A stretch of 64,000 nucleotides of DNA from Crotophaga sulcirostris (GCA_013397455.1 VYZB01000171.1:1385252-1449251); one strand, 5' to 3'. Positions 1-13,384 are shown, counted from the stretch's first letter. Notes: a model not told the origin generated them from the sequence alone. Program-made: numbers and translations.

Positions 1-377
1 GACAACAATTAGAGACTTGCTATTGTAGTAAGCAAATGTCAGTCAGTAGAAAAAATTAAAAGTATTGGAGAGTAGAAAACAGATCACCAAAAACAGATGA
101 ACCATAACATGAGTCTCAGAAGTGCTGGAAACATAGGAAGAATTTTGATATTATGTAGGAAATTTTGGATGGCTTTGAGGATGGAAAGAAATTTAGCAGT
201 AGAAGCTATTGTTTTGGTGTACAGAGCATTTACTAGTTACCCAAATACCAGCACTATCCTTTGGCCATGAGGAAATGATGCTGTAGGAAGCATTAGGCAA
301 AGTTATGTTGGTTGGAACAGCAGTGGGGAAAAGCAACCCACCTGGATTTGAGAAGAGTTAAATCTTTGTATGAAAGG
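1..377. other. Single-copy non-coding DNA
   Basis: AT-rich sequence with stop codons in all frames. I see no repeat, RNA gene or coding exon. It runs up to the left target duplication of the hAT element. Confidence 0.6.
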
Positions 378-598
378 GATTATATGAATGGTGTCAAACT
401 CACAACCCATGGACCAAATCCGGCCTACCACCTTGTTTTATCTGGCCCAGCACCTTGTTTCTACCCGGTAGCAGCGCCGAGCAACTTGCGCCTGCTCTCC
501 TGCCAGCGCTGGGCACGTGTGCAGCGGGTGTGACGCGTGTTACGCTGCAGGAGTAGGAGAACAGGGGGAGCCCTGAGTTTGACACCCCTGGATTACGT
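378..598. mobile_element. Short non-autonomous hAT-type transposon with 8-bp target duplication
   Basis: The element body is 386-590 (205 bp). Its left end reads GAATGGTGTCAAACTCA and the reverse complement of its right end reads CAGGGGTGTCAAACTCA, so the ends are inverted repeats sharing the core GGTGTCAAACTCA. The flanks are GATTATAT (378-385) and GATTACGT (591-598), which agree at 6 of 8 positions and differ only by transitions. An 8-bp duplication with terminal inverted repeats of this form is what hAT elements leave. The interior has no transposase frame, so this would be a MITE moved in trans. It holds about 11 CpG dinucleotides, many more than the CpG-poor surroundings, which fits a fairly recent insertion. 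Reading frames crossing it (for example on the + strand from 312) are accidental. The family name is not assigned. Confidence 0.8.
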
Positions 599-2969
599 GA
601 TATGACTGCCTGCAATAGCAGGCATTTGTGTTCCAGAAAGCCTGGATCTGTTGTGAAAATCAAAGCAAAAACAAGATCAAGAAGACAAGTGCTACTTAAG
701 TTACTGAAAATACACCTTGCAGGTATATGTGAATTATTATGTTTGCAGTAGTTTGAAAACTATTATTTGTTCAGCTTTTTCATGAAATCAGGAAGCAAGG
801 ACTCAAAGGGTCTTCTTTTTTATCTGTACACGGCAGCTTTCCTTCATTTTTTGTAATTACTGAGAAGCTTTACTGGCAATGAATTAGAAGGTTTAGAAAC
901 GGGGGGAGAGTGTGGGGGAAGGAGGCAAGGTATTTACTTGCTTTGTTGATAACTGGGTAAAGAAAAAAGGATACTTATGAGATAGGGTGGTAAAAGGATC
1001 ACCGACGGGCCTGAAATTATCTAGAAGCAGTGGGCACTGGCAAGGCAAACGTAACCTGTTTATCGCAAAGCTGTGCATTTCCAAGCATGATCTTGTGATA
1101 AGTCAGTGTTATCTCAGTAGGTCTGCGTGGCATCTGCTGCAGAGAGCTGTACCACTCTTCAGAGTAAGTGCTGCCTGGCAATATACAGACAAGTCTTGTG
1201 AAATATATCCTCAGCAGGGATATATCAATTACCTTAATGGAAAAAAAACAGTTTGCATGCATGACTGAATTTTCATGCTATCAGTATAAAGGGCCTGAGG
1301 AGTGTGAAATGACTCATGGGTGGCTTCTTTTTTGGAAGACTGCTGAATATGTTACTAGACAGGCAGGCACCCTCAGGCCAATATATTGGGCTGAGAGAAT
1401 AGGTAAACACAGAAAGAAAGAAAGAATGAAGAAATAAAGTGTTTGTGAGAGCAAGAGCAGTTGGTTGTACAATACTATCAGGCTTCCAGGCAAATACACT
1501 TTCTAGTGTCTTAAATTTCTTTCTGTAGTAACAGACTAGGGGCTGCACTGAACTTTAAAGACCTTATTAGTTGCTTTTTTGCCGAGACCAACCACAGTGC
1601 AGCTATTCAATAGAGATACTTCACTGTGTTGTTACTAGACTGCTTAGCATCTCAGTACCAGAAAGAAACAAAAAGCCCCAAAGACAAAGCACAAATTGGA
1701 GCTGTTAATCTTTAAAGACAACTGATCTTTCTGAATATTCTAGGGCAAACTCCTTTCTCCCTGGTAGTAGTAGAGACTGGTACTTAGAAGAGTCACTCTC
1801 ATATAAATGAGAAATATTTGGTTATTTTCTTTAAATTAGCTTTTTTTTTTTCATAACCATATCAAGCTCAGTCAAATGGAATTAGCTGGTATTTCTTCAT
1901 TCTTGAGGATTTACCTCTCCTAGCAAAGATATTCCTGCTCAAGGTTTCTGACATAGCCAGCTATGCAGCCATTCAAAAGTTTGTGGAGGGAAATGGGAGA
2001 TGTTGGTACTCGGAAGTGCCTGTGGGCACTTGAGAGGTTACATCTATTCGAAAGGGCTATGACTGCTGCTGCAAAAAAAAAAGAGTTTGGGATACTCAAT
2101 TATTTATTTTAAATTAAATAGTATGACTCATGCTTGCACCATATCAGAATTGGTTTGATTTAAATGCATTCTCTCTCCCAGTCTATATATGCCTACTCCA
2201 GGAAAAACAGCAACAACATAAGGGAAATTATTATTTCCCTATTCTATCATTTCTTGTCAGTCTCCATCAACACAAACACAAAATTGTCATACAGCATAAA
2301 TAAGGTAATATAAAAATATGGTAACTGAAAGTGCACTAATTGATGCTTTCAACATGAAGGAAGATTCTGCTTTTATCATATTTGCAGTTGTCAGTTAATA
2401 GTTACCTGACAAAGAGAAACACACAGATTTCTCTCTTCCACCCTCCAATATTTGTTTTACTGAACTGTTTTTCTGTTTTTCTCATCAAGTTATAAACACC
2501 AGCTCAGAGCTCTTTTTAATTACTGCCTAAGAACATACCTGCAGGGGATCAGCAAAAGAGACTAATTTTTTTTTTCAAGCTTATTTGTGGCAAAAGAAGG
2601 AGATAGGATATGAAATTGCCATCTGATTGAATTTCACCGTAAGAAAGTTCACAAGGCTCTTCAAATAATAAAAAAATGCCTCATTCAGTTCCCTATGGAC
2701 AGTATGAGTCTCATTGCTGTAACACAGGATATAGCCATGTGACTCTTTCCATGGATAGATAGAAGTTAAATGTATCTATCTACCAACGTCATCATCGGAG
2801 TTATCAGGTCCACAGTTGAATGCTTTGGTTTGTACCTCAATTTTTGTGGTGAAATGAGATCAGGTTACCCTAAAAGGAAGGTAATAGAAACTGGGAAACA
2901 ATATGAAGTGATGGAATAGAATGTACCTCAGTGATAAAAATCTGTTCATAATTCTTCTGTTGTCCTTCA
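599..2969. other. Single-copy non-coding DNA
   Basis: AT-rich sequence with short homopolymer runs, for example T-rich near 1845 and A-rich near 2070. The open frames are short and overlap each other on both strands. No repeat family or exon is recognised. Confidence 0.55.
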
Positions 2970-3920
2970 AAGGTCCATATGGAGACCGATACTTTTTAAT
3001 ATCTTCAGTAACAACATAGACATGGTTTCACCTTCAGCAAGTTTGCAGATGACGCCAAGCTGAGTGGTGTGGTTTATTAACTGGAGGAAAGGGATGTCAT
3101 CCAGAAGGACCTTGGCAGGCTTGATAATTGGACCTGTGTGAACCTCATGAAGCTCAAAGAGGTCAAGTGCAAGATCCTGCACTTGGGCTGGGGCAATTCC
3201 CAGTATCAATACAAGCTGGGGGATAAAGGGATTGAGAGCAGCTCTCCAGAGGTACGTAGGGATACTGGAAATATTGGACATGAAACAGTAATATGTGATT
3301 GCAGCCTGGAAAGCAAATCATGTCATGGGGTGCATACAAAGAAACACGGGCAGCAGGTCGAGGTGGTTGTTTCTTTCAACTTTGGCGAGACCACACCTAG
3401 TGTGCTGCATCCATCTCTGAGATCCCCAATACAAGAAACACATAGATCTATTGGAGAGTGTCCAGAGGATGGCTACAAAAATGATCAAAAGGATGGCATG
3501 CCTCTCCTGTGAAGAAAAGATGAGAAAGCTGGGGTTGTTCGGCCTAAAGAGAAAGCTCCCAGGAGACCTTATTGCAGCCTTTTGGTATATAAAGGTTTGT
3601 AAGAGAGATGGAGAGACTTACCAATGCCTGTAGTGACAGGACAAGGGGCAACAGTTTTAAAATGAAACAGAGTAGATTTAGATTGGACATGAGAAAGACT
3701 GTTTTATTTTTTTTAGTAATAATAGGGGTGGTGAGAGACTGGAACAGGTTGCCCAGAGAAACTGTGGATGATCCATCATTGGAAGTGTTAAAGGTTAAGT
3801 TGCATGGGGCTTTGAGCAACCTGATCTAGTGAAAGGTGTCCCTGCCCATGGCAGAAGGGTTGGACTAGATGATCCCTAAAGGTCCCTTTCAACCCAAACC
3901 ATTCTGTGATTCTATGATAC
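2970..3920 (+). mobile_element. Decayed CR1 LINE, 3' part with remnants of ORF2 reverse transcriptase
   Basis: This is a 5'-truncated CR1 retrotransposon. From about 2975 the translation resembles the region before the RT active site (ILFNIF). The FADD active-site box is intact at 3042-3053, followed by KLSGVV and an in-frame TAA at 3078-3080. The same frame then continues with NLMKLKEVKCKILHLGWGN. Later parts of ORF2 lie in other frames: ATKMIKR...LGLFGLKRK around 3470-3560, and [17 protein letters not shown]...[15 protein letters not shown] from about 3630 to 3829. That last piece ends at the usual ORF2 stop after ALSNLI. The 3' UTR closes with GATTCTATGAT, the avian CR1 tail, near 3910-3918. 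At least two frameshifts and a stop show it is dead. CR1 normally copies its RNA at the target site by target-primed reverse transcription, and 5' truncation is typical. Confidence 0.92.
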
Positions 3921-6900
3921 AAATCATTTCAAGATCTCCATCTCTGGTGTGACACGTGGCAGACAGGCTGCTGTTATATATCTAATTAAGTATCCCACTA
4001 GAAGCGACTCCTCACCAAATAACACACTAGAAATTTGTCAAAGATTACTAGTGAAATTAATTTCAACTGTGTACCCAGGCATGCCTGAACAAGACTTCTT
4101 CTCATTATATTTCATTTAACATATTAATTTTCCTATATCTATGCTAGAAATCCAAATAACATCAGAATGAGCTGAAGAGGTTTGATTAAAAAAACCCAAC
4201 AAACTAGAACCTTTATTAAATATCTCAGTCTGCTCTGTACTTCTGCTGAAACTTAATTCTTTCTTCAAATGTCAAGTTTATTTCTTTTTTATTCTTTTAG
4301 CACCTCCACTTTTTATCAATAATCTCACTAGAAAGGCTATTGCTGCAGAACTTCCTGCTGAGATCATATTAGGAAGCAATGGGAGTGTCACAGAGGAATA
4401 TGTTCTCATATTTTTGGTATCACCTTTCTCCTTTTAATTTCCTCTCTATTTGTATGGGAGGAAGGGGAGAGTCCAGAATCCAGTGTCTGAAAGACTTAGT
4501 AGATTATCTTCCTGCTATTCTCTGCTAATACAAGATGCTGCCCTGCATGGCATCAGCTCTTGTTTTGTCAAGTCATCAAAGTCCCAGACAGACAAACATT
4601 CTTCCCAGGAAGACTCATATCTCACTCAAAGGTTTGTTTCATGCTTAGCCAAAACAATCCTAATAAAGGCCTTCATATAAATCTATCAAAATGTAACACC
4701 CAAACTGTTTTCTTTCTTTGGAATTTAAGAACCTTCAGTTATACACAGATTTTTGTGAGAAAGCAGTTTGTGCTGTGAGCATGATGAACAACTGTTACAT
4801 CATATAGTTAATCCAGAAGCCCAGTAAATTTTAGCCCCAAAATTTCAAAATCCTTGTAGATAACTGAAAAAACCCTAAAGAAGGGAAAGGTGCAGGGAAC
4901 CATAGCTATTGGTTTTGTTATAAATTTCAACTAGAGAACTTATCGGCTTCACAGGGGAGAAAGATTGTGAGAGCTTGTATTTGTGCAGACTTTTAAAGAT
5001 AAAAGGATTGAAAGTTTCTTTATATATATACATGTGTAAGTGATGGCTAAGTAGATAAACAGTGGACAGGAGCCTCTAGGGCTGAGAAGCCACTATCTGA
5101 ACTTATAATGCAATAGTTGTTCATTACACAAGACAGGATTTCAAAAATATCCATTGGGAATTCTTTTTTTGTAGGTGTTCTAGTTTGAGTGTGTATATGA
5201 TATACATAAAGGCACACATGCACACTTGTATACACATGTATGGGCATTTCCTACTGTTTGTTTTCCAAACATATCTTTCCAAATAAATGCAATACTAAAA
5301 TGGAGGTAATGTTGGGAGTCCATGCAATTTAGTCATTTAAACTGAACAAAATTCCAAGAATATCTTAGTTACATTCAAACATTTCCTTTTAAATTAATAA
5401 ATTCAAATTTAAATTCAATACAAAACATAACAAGACCTGGAAATGTGTAATTACAACATAAACAGCATATGTTTCTTAAACATTTTCTTTCTCATTTGAC
5501 TAGAGGGAATATTAAAATATTTTAAAATCGGTATGGTTAAATTTAGTACTACTAACTCCATATTCCTTCATCATTACTGTAATGATAATAAAAATCTAGT
5601 CCTTGAGAGAAGAAAGTTGCTTTCCTGCTTGCTTTCTAGCAACATGCTAATAATCCTGATAAATATTTTGTACAATAAACCTGTCCAGGTCTTTCTTTCA
5701 AAGTTCTGTTATTTTAATTTTTGTTAATACCATATTTAAAATATAAAAGTCAGGACTTCTTTGGAATGATCAGTGTTTCAGAAGTTAACAGTTAACAAGT
5801 TCCTTATTATGTTTTATATTTTAGTTTTAAATCAAGACAAGTAAGTTTAATGTGATAATTCCTGTAAAAGAAATGCATTTCTAACATTTTGCAATTTAGT
5901 GTATCAGACGAGTAAAAGCTCCTGGTTTGCATCACTGCTATGTCTGATAGAAAATTCCTGTCCATGATTCATATATGGTACTTAAGCAATCAGCCCACAT
6001 GATCACTGTGCATATTGACTTGCAGGAACCAAGGAAGTATGGGGCTTTCCAGATCACTACTGCAATGTAAGCAACTTTTTAGAGACACAGACTCTTATTT
6101 CTTTCAATTCACTTGTGTCAAATCATAGACAGCACAGGGACCACAGAGAAAAACACCCTAAGGAATGGGAGTTTCTGGTGAGTGACACAAAGTAGTGTAA
6201 TGTGCAAACAGAGTGTGAGTGAATAGGGAAGATGTGAAAACATTAGAAAAACGATAATTTAGACTGTGTCCAATGAGTTCAGGATTACTTCAATCCCCTG
6301 ACCACAAACCGCTGATGTATCAGAAACTATTACAATTACGTTTGTGTCCTTTTGCAAATTCCCCATTGTAACTTCTCATTGGAATTGCACTTATCGCTGT
6401 CAGGGTATATTTTTACCCACATTTACTTGTGTAAGTTAGAACATATATTCAGTGAAATACCACTTGAGACAGGCAGGGTACCCTCTGAATTTCATAGAGC
6501 TGGCTGAAACTTTTATGGTGAAATAATTTCGTGAGAAAATGCCAATCCATCAAAATCAAAAGGTGTGTGAGGTTGTTGGCTTTGCAGCCTTCTGGCAAGT
6601 GTAAGCAAAGTTGTGTCATGATGACACTAGACAGGGCATTGAGCACTTGTAAGCTTCATGATAGGACTGCCTCAGGGATCTTAGGACTTGAAAATCGTGA
6701 CTTATACCAAGGGTTGGAGGTTTGCCTCTCATGGTCATTGATCTTGGCTACTATATGATGCTAGGGCTTCTAACCTCCTGACTTGTCTTACAGGCTTGGC
6801 TTTTATAGCCAAGCTGAGAGCTGCGACACTTAGCTTTCCACTCTCACTTTCACTATGATCTTGCTAAGCCAGGTGTTTTGATACATTCTTAGTTTTCCAC

Positions 6901-7186
6901 ATGTACACATCTTCATTTTTCATTTAAAAGTGGAGCATTCTTGGTCAGCAGATCTGCACAGTTGGGACAATGCCAGTTTAGTTTTATCTGTAGATGTATC
7001 TCTGTAAAACCACATACAGCTTCTAAAGGCAAAATCAGCTCCTCTGCTGATCTAATCAACCTACCTCCTTCTCTGATAGAGGCTCTGCTAGTACAAAGAT
7101 GCTTCTGACAGAAAACATAACATCCTTATGGTTTGCTCTTTGTAATGATATTTTAGGAATGGATTTTTTTTAGGTCATAGTATTGC
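3921..7186. other. Single-copy AT-rich DNA with minor simple repeats
   Basis: No gene or interspersed repeat is recognised. A TA/CA-rich low-complexity patch lies at about 5020-5240 (TATATATATACATGTG and CACACATGCACAC-like words). A perfect 8-bp stem hairpin sits at 6794-6814. Confidence 0.55.
6794..6814. other. Short perfect inverted repeat
   Basis: GCTTGGCT (6794-6801) and AGCCAAGC (6807-6814) pair around a 5-base loop TTTAT. The stem is too short for a microRNA precursor, and no longer pairing is evident in the flanks. Function unknown. Confidence 0.5.
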
Positions 7187-7240
7187 TGTGCCAGCTAATC
7201 TCAGTGTGCCAGCTAATTTGAGTGTGCCAGCTAATCTTGA
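7187..7240. repeat. 18-bp tandem repeat, three copies
   Basis: Three adjacent 18-bp units share TGTGCCAGCTAAT: 7187-7204, 7205-7222 and 7223-7240. Their last five bases differ slightly (CTCAG, TTGAG, CTTGA). It is a minisatellite-like triplication. An 18-bp period keeps a reading frame, but stops surround it and no exon is evident. Confidence 0.9.
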
Positions 7241-10200
7241 TAAACACATGCCTTCTCCAACCTGGCAAAACTTGAGTTACCCCTATATTCTATTTCAGCT
7301 TTGTGGTGAGAAAAGTCCTCAGTATATGACAAGTGACACTTAACTGACCAAATATAATGTTGGGTTTAGGCTTCACTGGCAAGAAGTTCAGATGACACTA
7401 CTGACTGATATCACACCTTTTCTTTCTCTCCAGCACGAACTTAACTTACATCTTCTATGAAGACTGGGTCAGGGAAGCAGGGGAACAACTGTTCTGCAGT
7501 TGTGTGACTGGGAGCATGTGCTGTGGCAAGCAATCATGATGGCAAAGTTGTATTCCCAAACTAAGGTTACCACTAAGTTCACCTCTGAACACAGAACCGC
7601 AGATATTTTCCATCTCCCCTGCTGGAGAAAACGGAGCAGACTATGAGAGATAAATGCGTAGTTATTCTTTCTTTTGAGATTAAACCAGACAAAATTTGTT
7701 GTTTCTCAGTTTAAAATCAAACCACAAAGAGCTCTGAAAATTTCAGGAACCTGCTCATCTCCAGTAGCTTTGTCTAGCACAAGCCTCACAGCTGTACTGC
7801 AAGAGCACTGTGATAACTTATCAGTACCACACTACTGCAGATTATTGAACAAAAGTTAGCTTCATATTTCATTTTTGAGCTATTATCTTTTGGTACTTAA
7901 AATGGCCTTGTCAGACATCTGAAGAGCAGTAAAAAAATCCAAAATAATTTTGAGAATAAGTTGCTACAGTTTGTCACAGGTGGTCATTCTGCACCAGCTC
8001 CTCTAGTAATTGTGTTTATAAACATAAAAATAACATTTCCTACTTTTTTATTTGTATCTTCCCTTTGACTTCAGTGATGATCAGTACAAATAAAGCAGAA
8101 GCCTTCACAGGGGCAGACAGACTTTGTGTTCTTCACACAAAGATACTCAGATCATACTACTTTAAAGCAGTAGCTACCAAGTTTCAAGCAGAGTGGGGTA
8201 AAATATTTTAAGCAATTTATATTCTACACTAAAGTGATTGTGGTTTTCTTAATTCTGTGCATATAGATCATAAAATGAAACATGGCATTGAAATCCATGC
8301 TGGTCTTCCCCAGTGTTTCATACACTTTCATTGGCTGGGGTTTCTTGTAAAGGGATTTCAGTGTCCTTTTGGGGCTAATGAGAAAAGATGTGATGAGAAA
8401 TTCAGATGAATTATGTTACCTCATGTAATTTTTCTCCCACTACTTAGATTCTTCATTTTCTCTTGCCTACAGTTCCCTTAGACTTCATTTTATTAGACAT
8501 ATATTCATCCAGGGGTGATGCAATCCCAGATTTTTATAGCTGTGAAAATCAAAACCAGCCAGCACTGATATTTCACTAGTAATATAGATTGCTATTCCTA
8601 GCTAATAATAGAATAATGACTACTAAATAAATTTTAAAAGGCACACTTTATAGAATTCATTGCAGGTCCCTGAGGTTTCCCTGTTTTCTTCATACCCATT
8701 GAAATGGCTAAAATTTCATCCATAAGCTGCCTCTTTGAAAGCAGGATTCCAAATGAAAAAACGGATTTTGTTTCCATGTGAAAAACTTTCAGGGTCAGTC
8801 AGCAGTTCTCTGGATCTGAGTGTACATATATAGCTCCCAGGAGAGCTACACTCCACCAAGCTGTGCTTGGTACCACCTTGCTCCTCTACAAGAGGTGGAG
8901 GTTCAGAGTCTCTACAGGATCAATGGCGTTACAGTTCTCTAAGCTAGCCACTTCTCTCACTAAAACACACTAATGTTTTTGCACAACTAATGGTCTCTTC
9001 CCAAAAAAGATAGACTTTGAGGTCTCCTTTATGATATTTCTTCTAAAACAATACTTTCTTCATTTTTTAGATGCATAGTTTGTTCAATTCTTTATTGGTA
9101 GAGACTTAAGAGTAGGGAGTTCAGGCCTTCTACATTTCCAGACAGACAGACAACAGGGAGCTATAGGAAGCCTAAGCTTTTCTTCCTTACTCCTAGTCCC
9201 AGAATACTATTTTGGATGTATGGCTTGTGGGAGATGAAGCACTCATCCTACAGCCAATGAGCAGCACCAAAGGACAGATAAAGAAAAAGTGCTGCAGAGG
9301 ACTGGTTTCTACTAACACAGAGGATCGTTACCCTGCAGTCTCCATCCCCACTTGCTGCCTTGTGGCCAATGCACCCCATCTGGGATGATGCTTACACACC
9401 CACAGAAAGGTAATTTTGATAGCTGAGTCCCTGCTATGTCTTAAGTGACATACTGTGTTTATTTTGATGAGTGTAATATTTTCCTCTGACAGAGGGATAT
9501 TCTCAAGGTAGCATTCACTGATTTCTGATAGTTTCCTTCTGAGACTTTTTTGGTGTTAGCACTGCAGTGAAAGCTCATGTATACTCTACTGCTACAACCA
9601 ACACAAGTTTGGCTCTTTCTAGGACTGCATCTTGCCTAGTCAGGAGTGGATAATTGTCCTCATTGAATTCAATCAGACCTTGGCTGGAATAATAGCAGCA
9701 GGGAAAAGACCACCATTGGTTTGTTATACATATCAAATAATTTTGTAAAACTATTGAGAGACAAATAAGAAGGTCCAGACTAGATTAGCTTCGTGGTCAG
9801 ACTCTCTAATATGAACACTACTGTTAGCATTAGTGGTGGCAAGCAGCAGACAGGCCACATAGAGGGAGAGAGAAGCAAGGCAGGTCAACACAAATGTGTG
9901 CATCCTCGATATCACCCTCATATCCAGCAGACAGAGTTCAACTAATTCTTACAGCATGAGATGTAATATTTACTCTCCATTTTGTCTGATAATTAAAAAA
10001 AAAGAGAATTTCTTGCTGCTAATACCTTTTTTCTTGATTCTTGTTAAACTCCTCTGTGATATCAGCCCATATTTACTTACATATTTTGGAAAAAGCATAT
10101 CCTTTTCATTTACTGTCTTTTAATTTCACTTAAGGTGTCTCTGTTTTTTTTGGTACTGGGTTGGGAGACAAAACGCTTCAGTCCTGCCTTCCCATATGCC

Positions 10201-11601
10201 CATCTGTAAGTTGGTGTGGTCCAACTCGCAGCTAAGAGTGTAGACCGTGGTTCACAGAGCACTTCCATCCAACCTGTGTCTTCAGCCCAGGGAGCAAGGA
10301 AAAACTTGCACATGCAACAGACGTAGTGGTATGCCTTCTCCTGTGCCTGTGAGACCCCTGCACAAACCACCAAATTTTTCCTACTGCCAGCCTGTTAGAA
10401 AAGGTGAAGGGCAGTGGCTGCTGCTGAGGGGGAAGTGAGATGAAAAGATGAAGGAAACATTGATCTAACCTAAAGCCATAATTTAATCCATGCTAGATGG
10501 TGTGAAGTATGGAAAGTATGATTCAACACAGCACCAAGACAGAATATGCAATAATTAGTTCATCTGAACTCATGTAAAATTCCCCATGTTCTCAGAAGGA
10601 CTTTGTTTGATACAGCTCTGGCCCAACAAAAAACCTCAGGCACTAATGAGACACGCTCCTTATGCAATAAAAATTTCAAAGCTCCTCATGCTGTCCAAGT
10701 ATGATCAAAATAGATCGATATTGCAAAGTGTCTTCCAAATTGCCATCATTGTTTATATCTGACTGATATACCCTCAGAAATGCACCAAGTTGTAATAACC
10801 AACTTTTTGATGTCAATGATTTCCCAGTTTGATGTGAGATATTATGCTGACACATGTAACTGTCTTCCTGTTATATACTAGGCAGAGTATTTTGTAAGAA
10901 AGCACGCTGCAGCAGTGAGAGTAATCAATAATTCTCTTGGCCTATCAGAGTCCATTAATTTTAAAATTCTGTCATATAACCAATTGCTTGGCACTTAAGT
11001 TGGCTTTCAATAAGTCATTTCAGCTAACTTAGAGGATCATTTAGATTTTAAAGAGGCTATGAAATTCCTGCTGAATACACATAGCCATTTTAAGACTATC
11101 AAGAAAAATTATTATAGATGGTTACCCACAAAATACTATTCTCTTTCAAAGTGAATTATTGACTGCTCTGTTACTAAATTCCTTAATTGTCCCATTAGAA
11201 CATCTTATTTTGCATTAGTTTTTGATGTGATTATCATTACCTCGGCATTATTTTTCCTCATTTCCTATTTATGGAAATAAAAATATATTGTCTGCAATTT
11301 TCTTAAATGCAAAGAATCCTGTATAATAAAATGCTCTTGCATTGAAGCTAATATAAGAAAAAGTGGGTTTTTTTGAAGAAACCTTTGGGTCTGCCTTGAG
11401 TTTTAACTATATACCATCACTAAATTATGCTTACTGCTGAGAGACAGGGGATTTTGAGGGCCTTTTTCTTTTGGTTCCTTTGACCAAGATCAGCCTACAA
11501 CTTCATGTGAATTCACTGGAACTACTACTGTACTTAGCCTTAAGAACATAGCTACATGCTTGACAAGAATGAGGATTTTGTTACTAATATCTCTCACCAT
11601 T
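7241..11601. other. Single-copy non-coding DNA
   Basis: No repeat family or exon is recognised. A 7-bp stem hairpin (ACCAAGC/GCTTGGT with a TGT loop) lies at 8855-8871. From about 10900 to 11345 the sequence is AT-rich and dense in TAAT and ATTA words. It could be an old conserved non-coding element, but this cannot be shown without alignment. Confidence 0.5.
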
Positions 11602-11763
11602 AGAATCACAGAATCATAGAATCATAGCATGGATTGGGTTGGAAGGGGCCTTAGAGATCATCTAGATCCAGCCCCACTGGCATAGGCAGTGCCACTTCCC
11701 ACTACATCGAGTTGCTTAAAGCCTCATCCAGCCTGTCCTTGAACACCTGCAGGGAGGGGCATT
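11602..11763 (-). mobile_element. CR1 LINE 3' end fragment
   Basis: Read on the + strand it opens with AGAATCACAGAATCATAGAA, the reverse complement of the CR1 octamer tail. It then continues through GGTTGGAAGGGGCCTTAGAG, a CR1-type 3' UTR, to the segment corresponding to the end of ORF2 (AAAGCCTCATCCAGCCTGTC). About 160 bp remain, so the copy is severely 5'-truncated. No coding capacity. Confidence 0.92.
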
Positions 11764-13384
11764 AAGGCAAGAAAAGAATGTCTAATACTCTCTGCTAAAC
11801 TGGAGTCTAACAGAGCACGTGGCCGAACAAGTTGTGTGATTAGCTACAGAAAGACCACCTATATTCAGAGCTATTGACTGAATCACAGCAGCAGATGCCA
11901 GATGTAGATGCAGGCTCCTTAGCAAGGCAAGGGTAAGCTTCAGGAAAATACAGCTTTATGTAGTGAGGCATCTAAAATCAGCTTTTATTGTGAAGTAGCT
12001 CTGCACACACTGAAGACAAAGAAAGACAAAAAAGCTGTTGAGCGATATGAGTCAAAGCAAAGGTTTTCTACAGCAAGCAGGCAGACATAGGCAACAAGGC
12101 TTCATGTCTTCTGACTCTGTTCCTCCAGCAGCACAAGCCTTAAGTGAACTATGTGCAGGAAGGGGAAGGGTTACTGCTTCCCCAGCTGTTCACACAAAAG
12201 GACACTTTGCACCTGTTCCCAGTGAATCAAAGTTTGCTTTGTGTAAAAGCAGTTCATCACTCCAGCTTGGCTTTGGGTAGGTGGAGCAGGCAGAACCCAG
12301 GCGCATTCTGGCTGGAACCAGCACACTACTGAGGAACACGAAGGCTGATGGTCCATTGCAATCAAATCTCCACCTGGAGGCTGATGTCACAGCAAATGCA
12401 AACAGCAGGGATGGTCAGCAAGTGTAAGCAAGAGAATGTATGTCTTTCACTTTAATCCCAGCTCTATTTGTTTTACTCTATTTGCTTAAGGCTGGCATAA
12501 TTTTCATAGCTACTGGTGAGGTATTATTCAGAAAAACCTGCATTACACTGCCTGTGTATAATTATAAAAGAGTGTATTCTATGCTTCCTTTGATGTTCTC
12601 TCAGATCTACATCTCCTAAACTGTGATTTATCTCAGATATTGCCATTAAGTTTGTGCCAGGCCATCAGCTGGGGTAAACAAGTGTAGGACTGTGAGATCT
12701 AAGGGAAGCTGCAGAAGTTCACACCAGCAGAGAGTGTATGGACTGTCTTGGAAAAGTCAGCTCTTAGGTGACACAGTCATGGCAAAGGCATGGGCTATGG
12801 TCAGGATGAGACAACATGAGGAACCAGGCAAGTATTTCTATCTTAAAAAAAGAAAAAGAGAATTAAAAGAAATATTCCATAACTAAAATAGCAGCTTCTC
12901 CTTTTCTCATGCCTACTGGTGACTCAACAGTTTAAACACTTCTCCTCCTGAGCACAGAGATCACAAAGAGGGCACATGGGCCATCCGTCTGGGCCAGCAC
13001 AGCAGCAGTGGGATAGACCCAGATTTCCTCTACATCTTCACCCCTCTGGTCTTCAGAATATATCTCGCACACACACACACCTTTAATCCTGTGGTCTTTA
13101 CTTTGGAGCTTATAAAAAATCAATAGACAGTAGAAGAAAATCCCTGTGGGAGCAGCAATTGTGGCCCTTGTTATAAAAGCTTAAATACCCCACCTGCCAC
13201 TTGACCAGCAAAAAGCTTGAATTCTGCACTCCAGTCCAGATTATGTAAAACTATTCAAATCCTGAGTGACAGTATTTACGAAGACAGCTGTTGAGCTCTC
13301 CAACTGGGAGAGGCAGGGCCAAGTGCTGTGGAATCCAGTAAGAGTTGTCCTGCTATTCACCCTCCCAAAGATTTTTATAATGCC
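11764..13384. other. Single-copy non-coding DNA
   Basis: No gene or repeat family is recognised. A short (CA)n tract of about six units lies near 13067-13080. Open frames at 12038-12390 overlap on both strands and look accidental. Confidence 0.5.

Noticed and set aside
386..590. CpG-rich stretch as a possible CpG-island promoter
   Set aside because: The CpGs are confined to a 205-bp element with inverted ends and a target duplication, so they come from the transposon.
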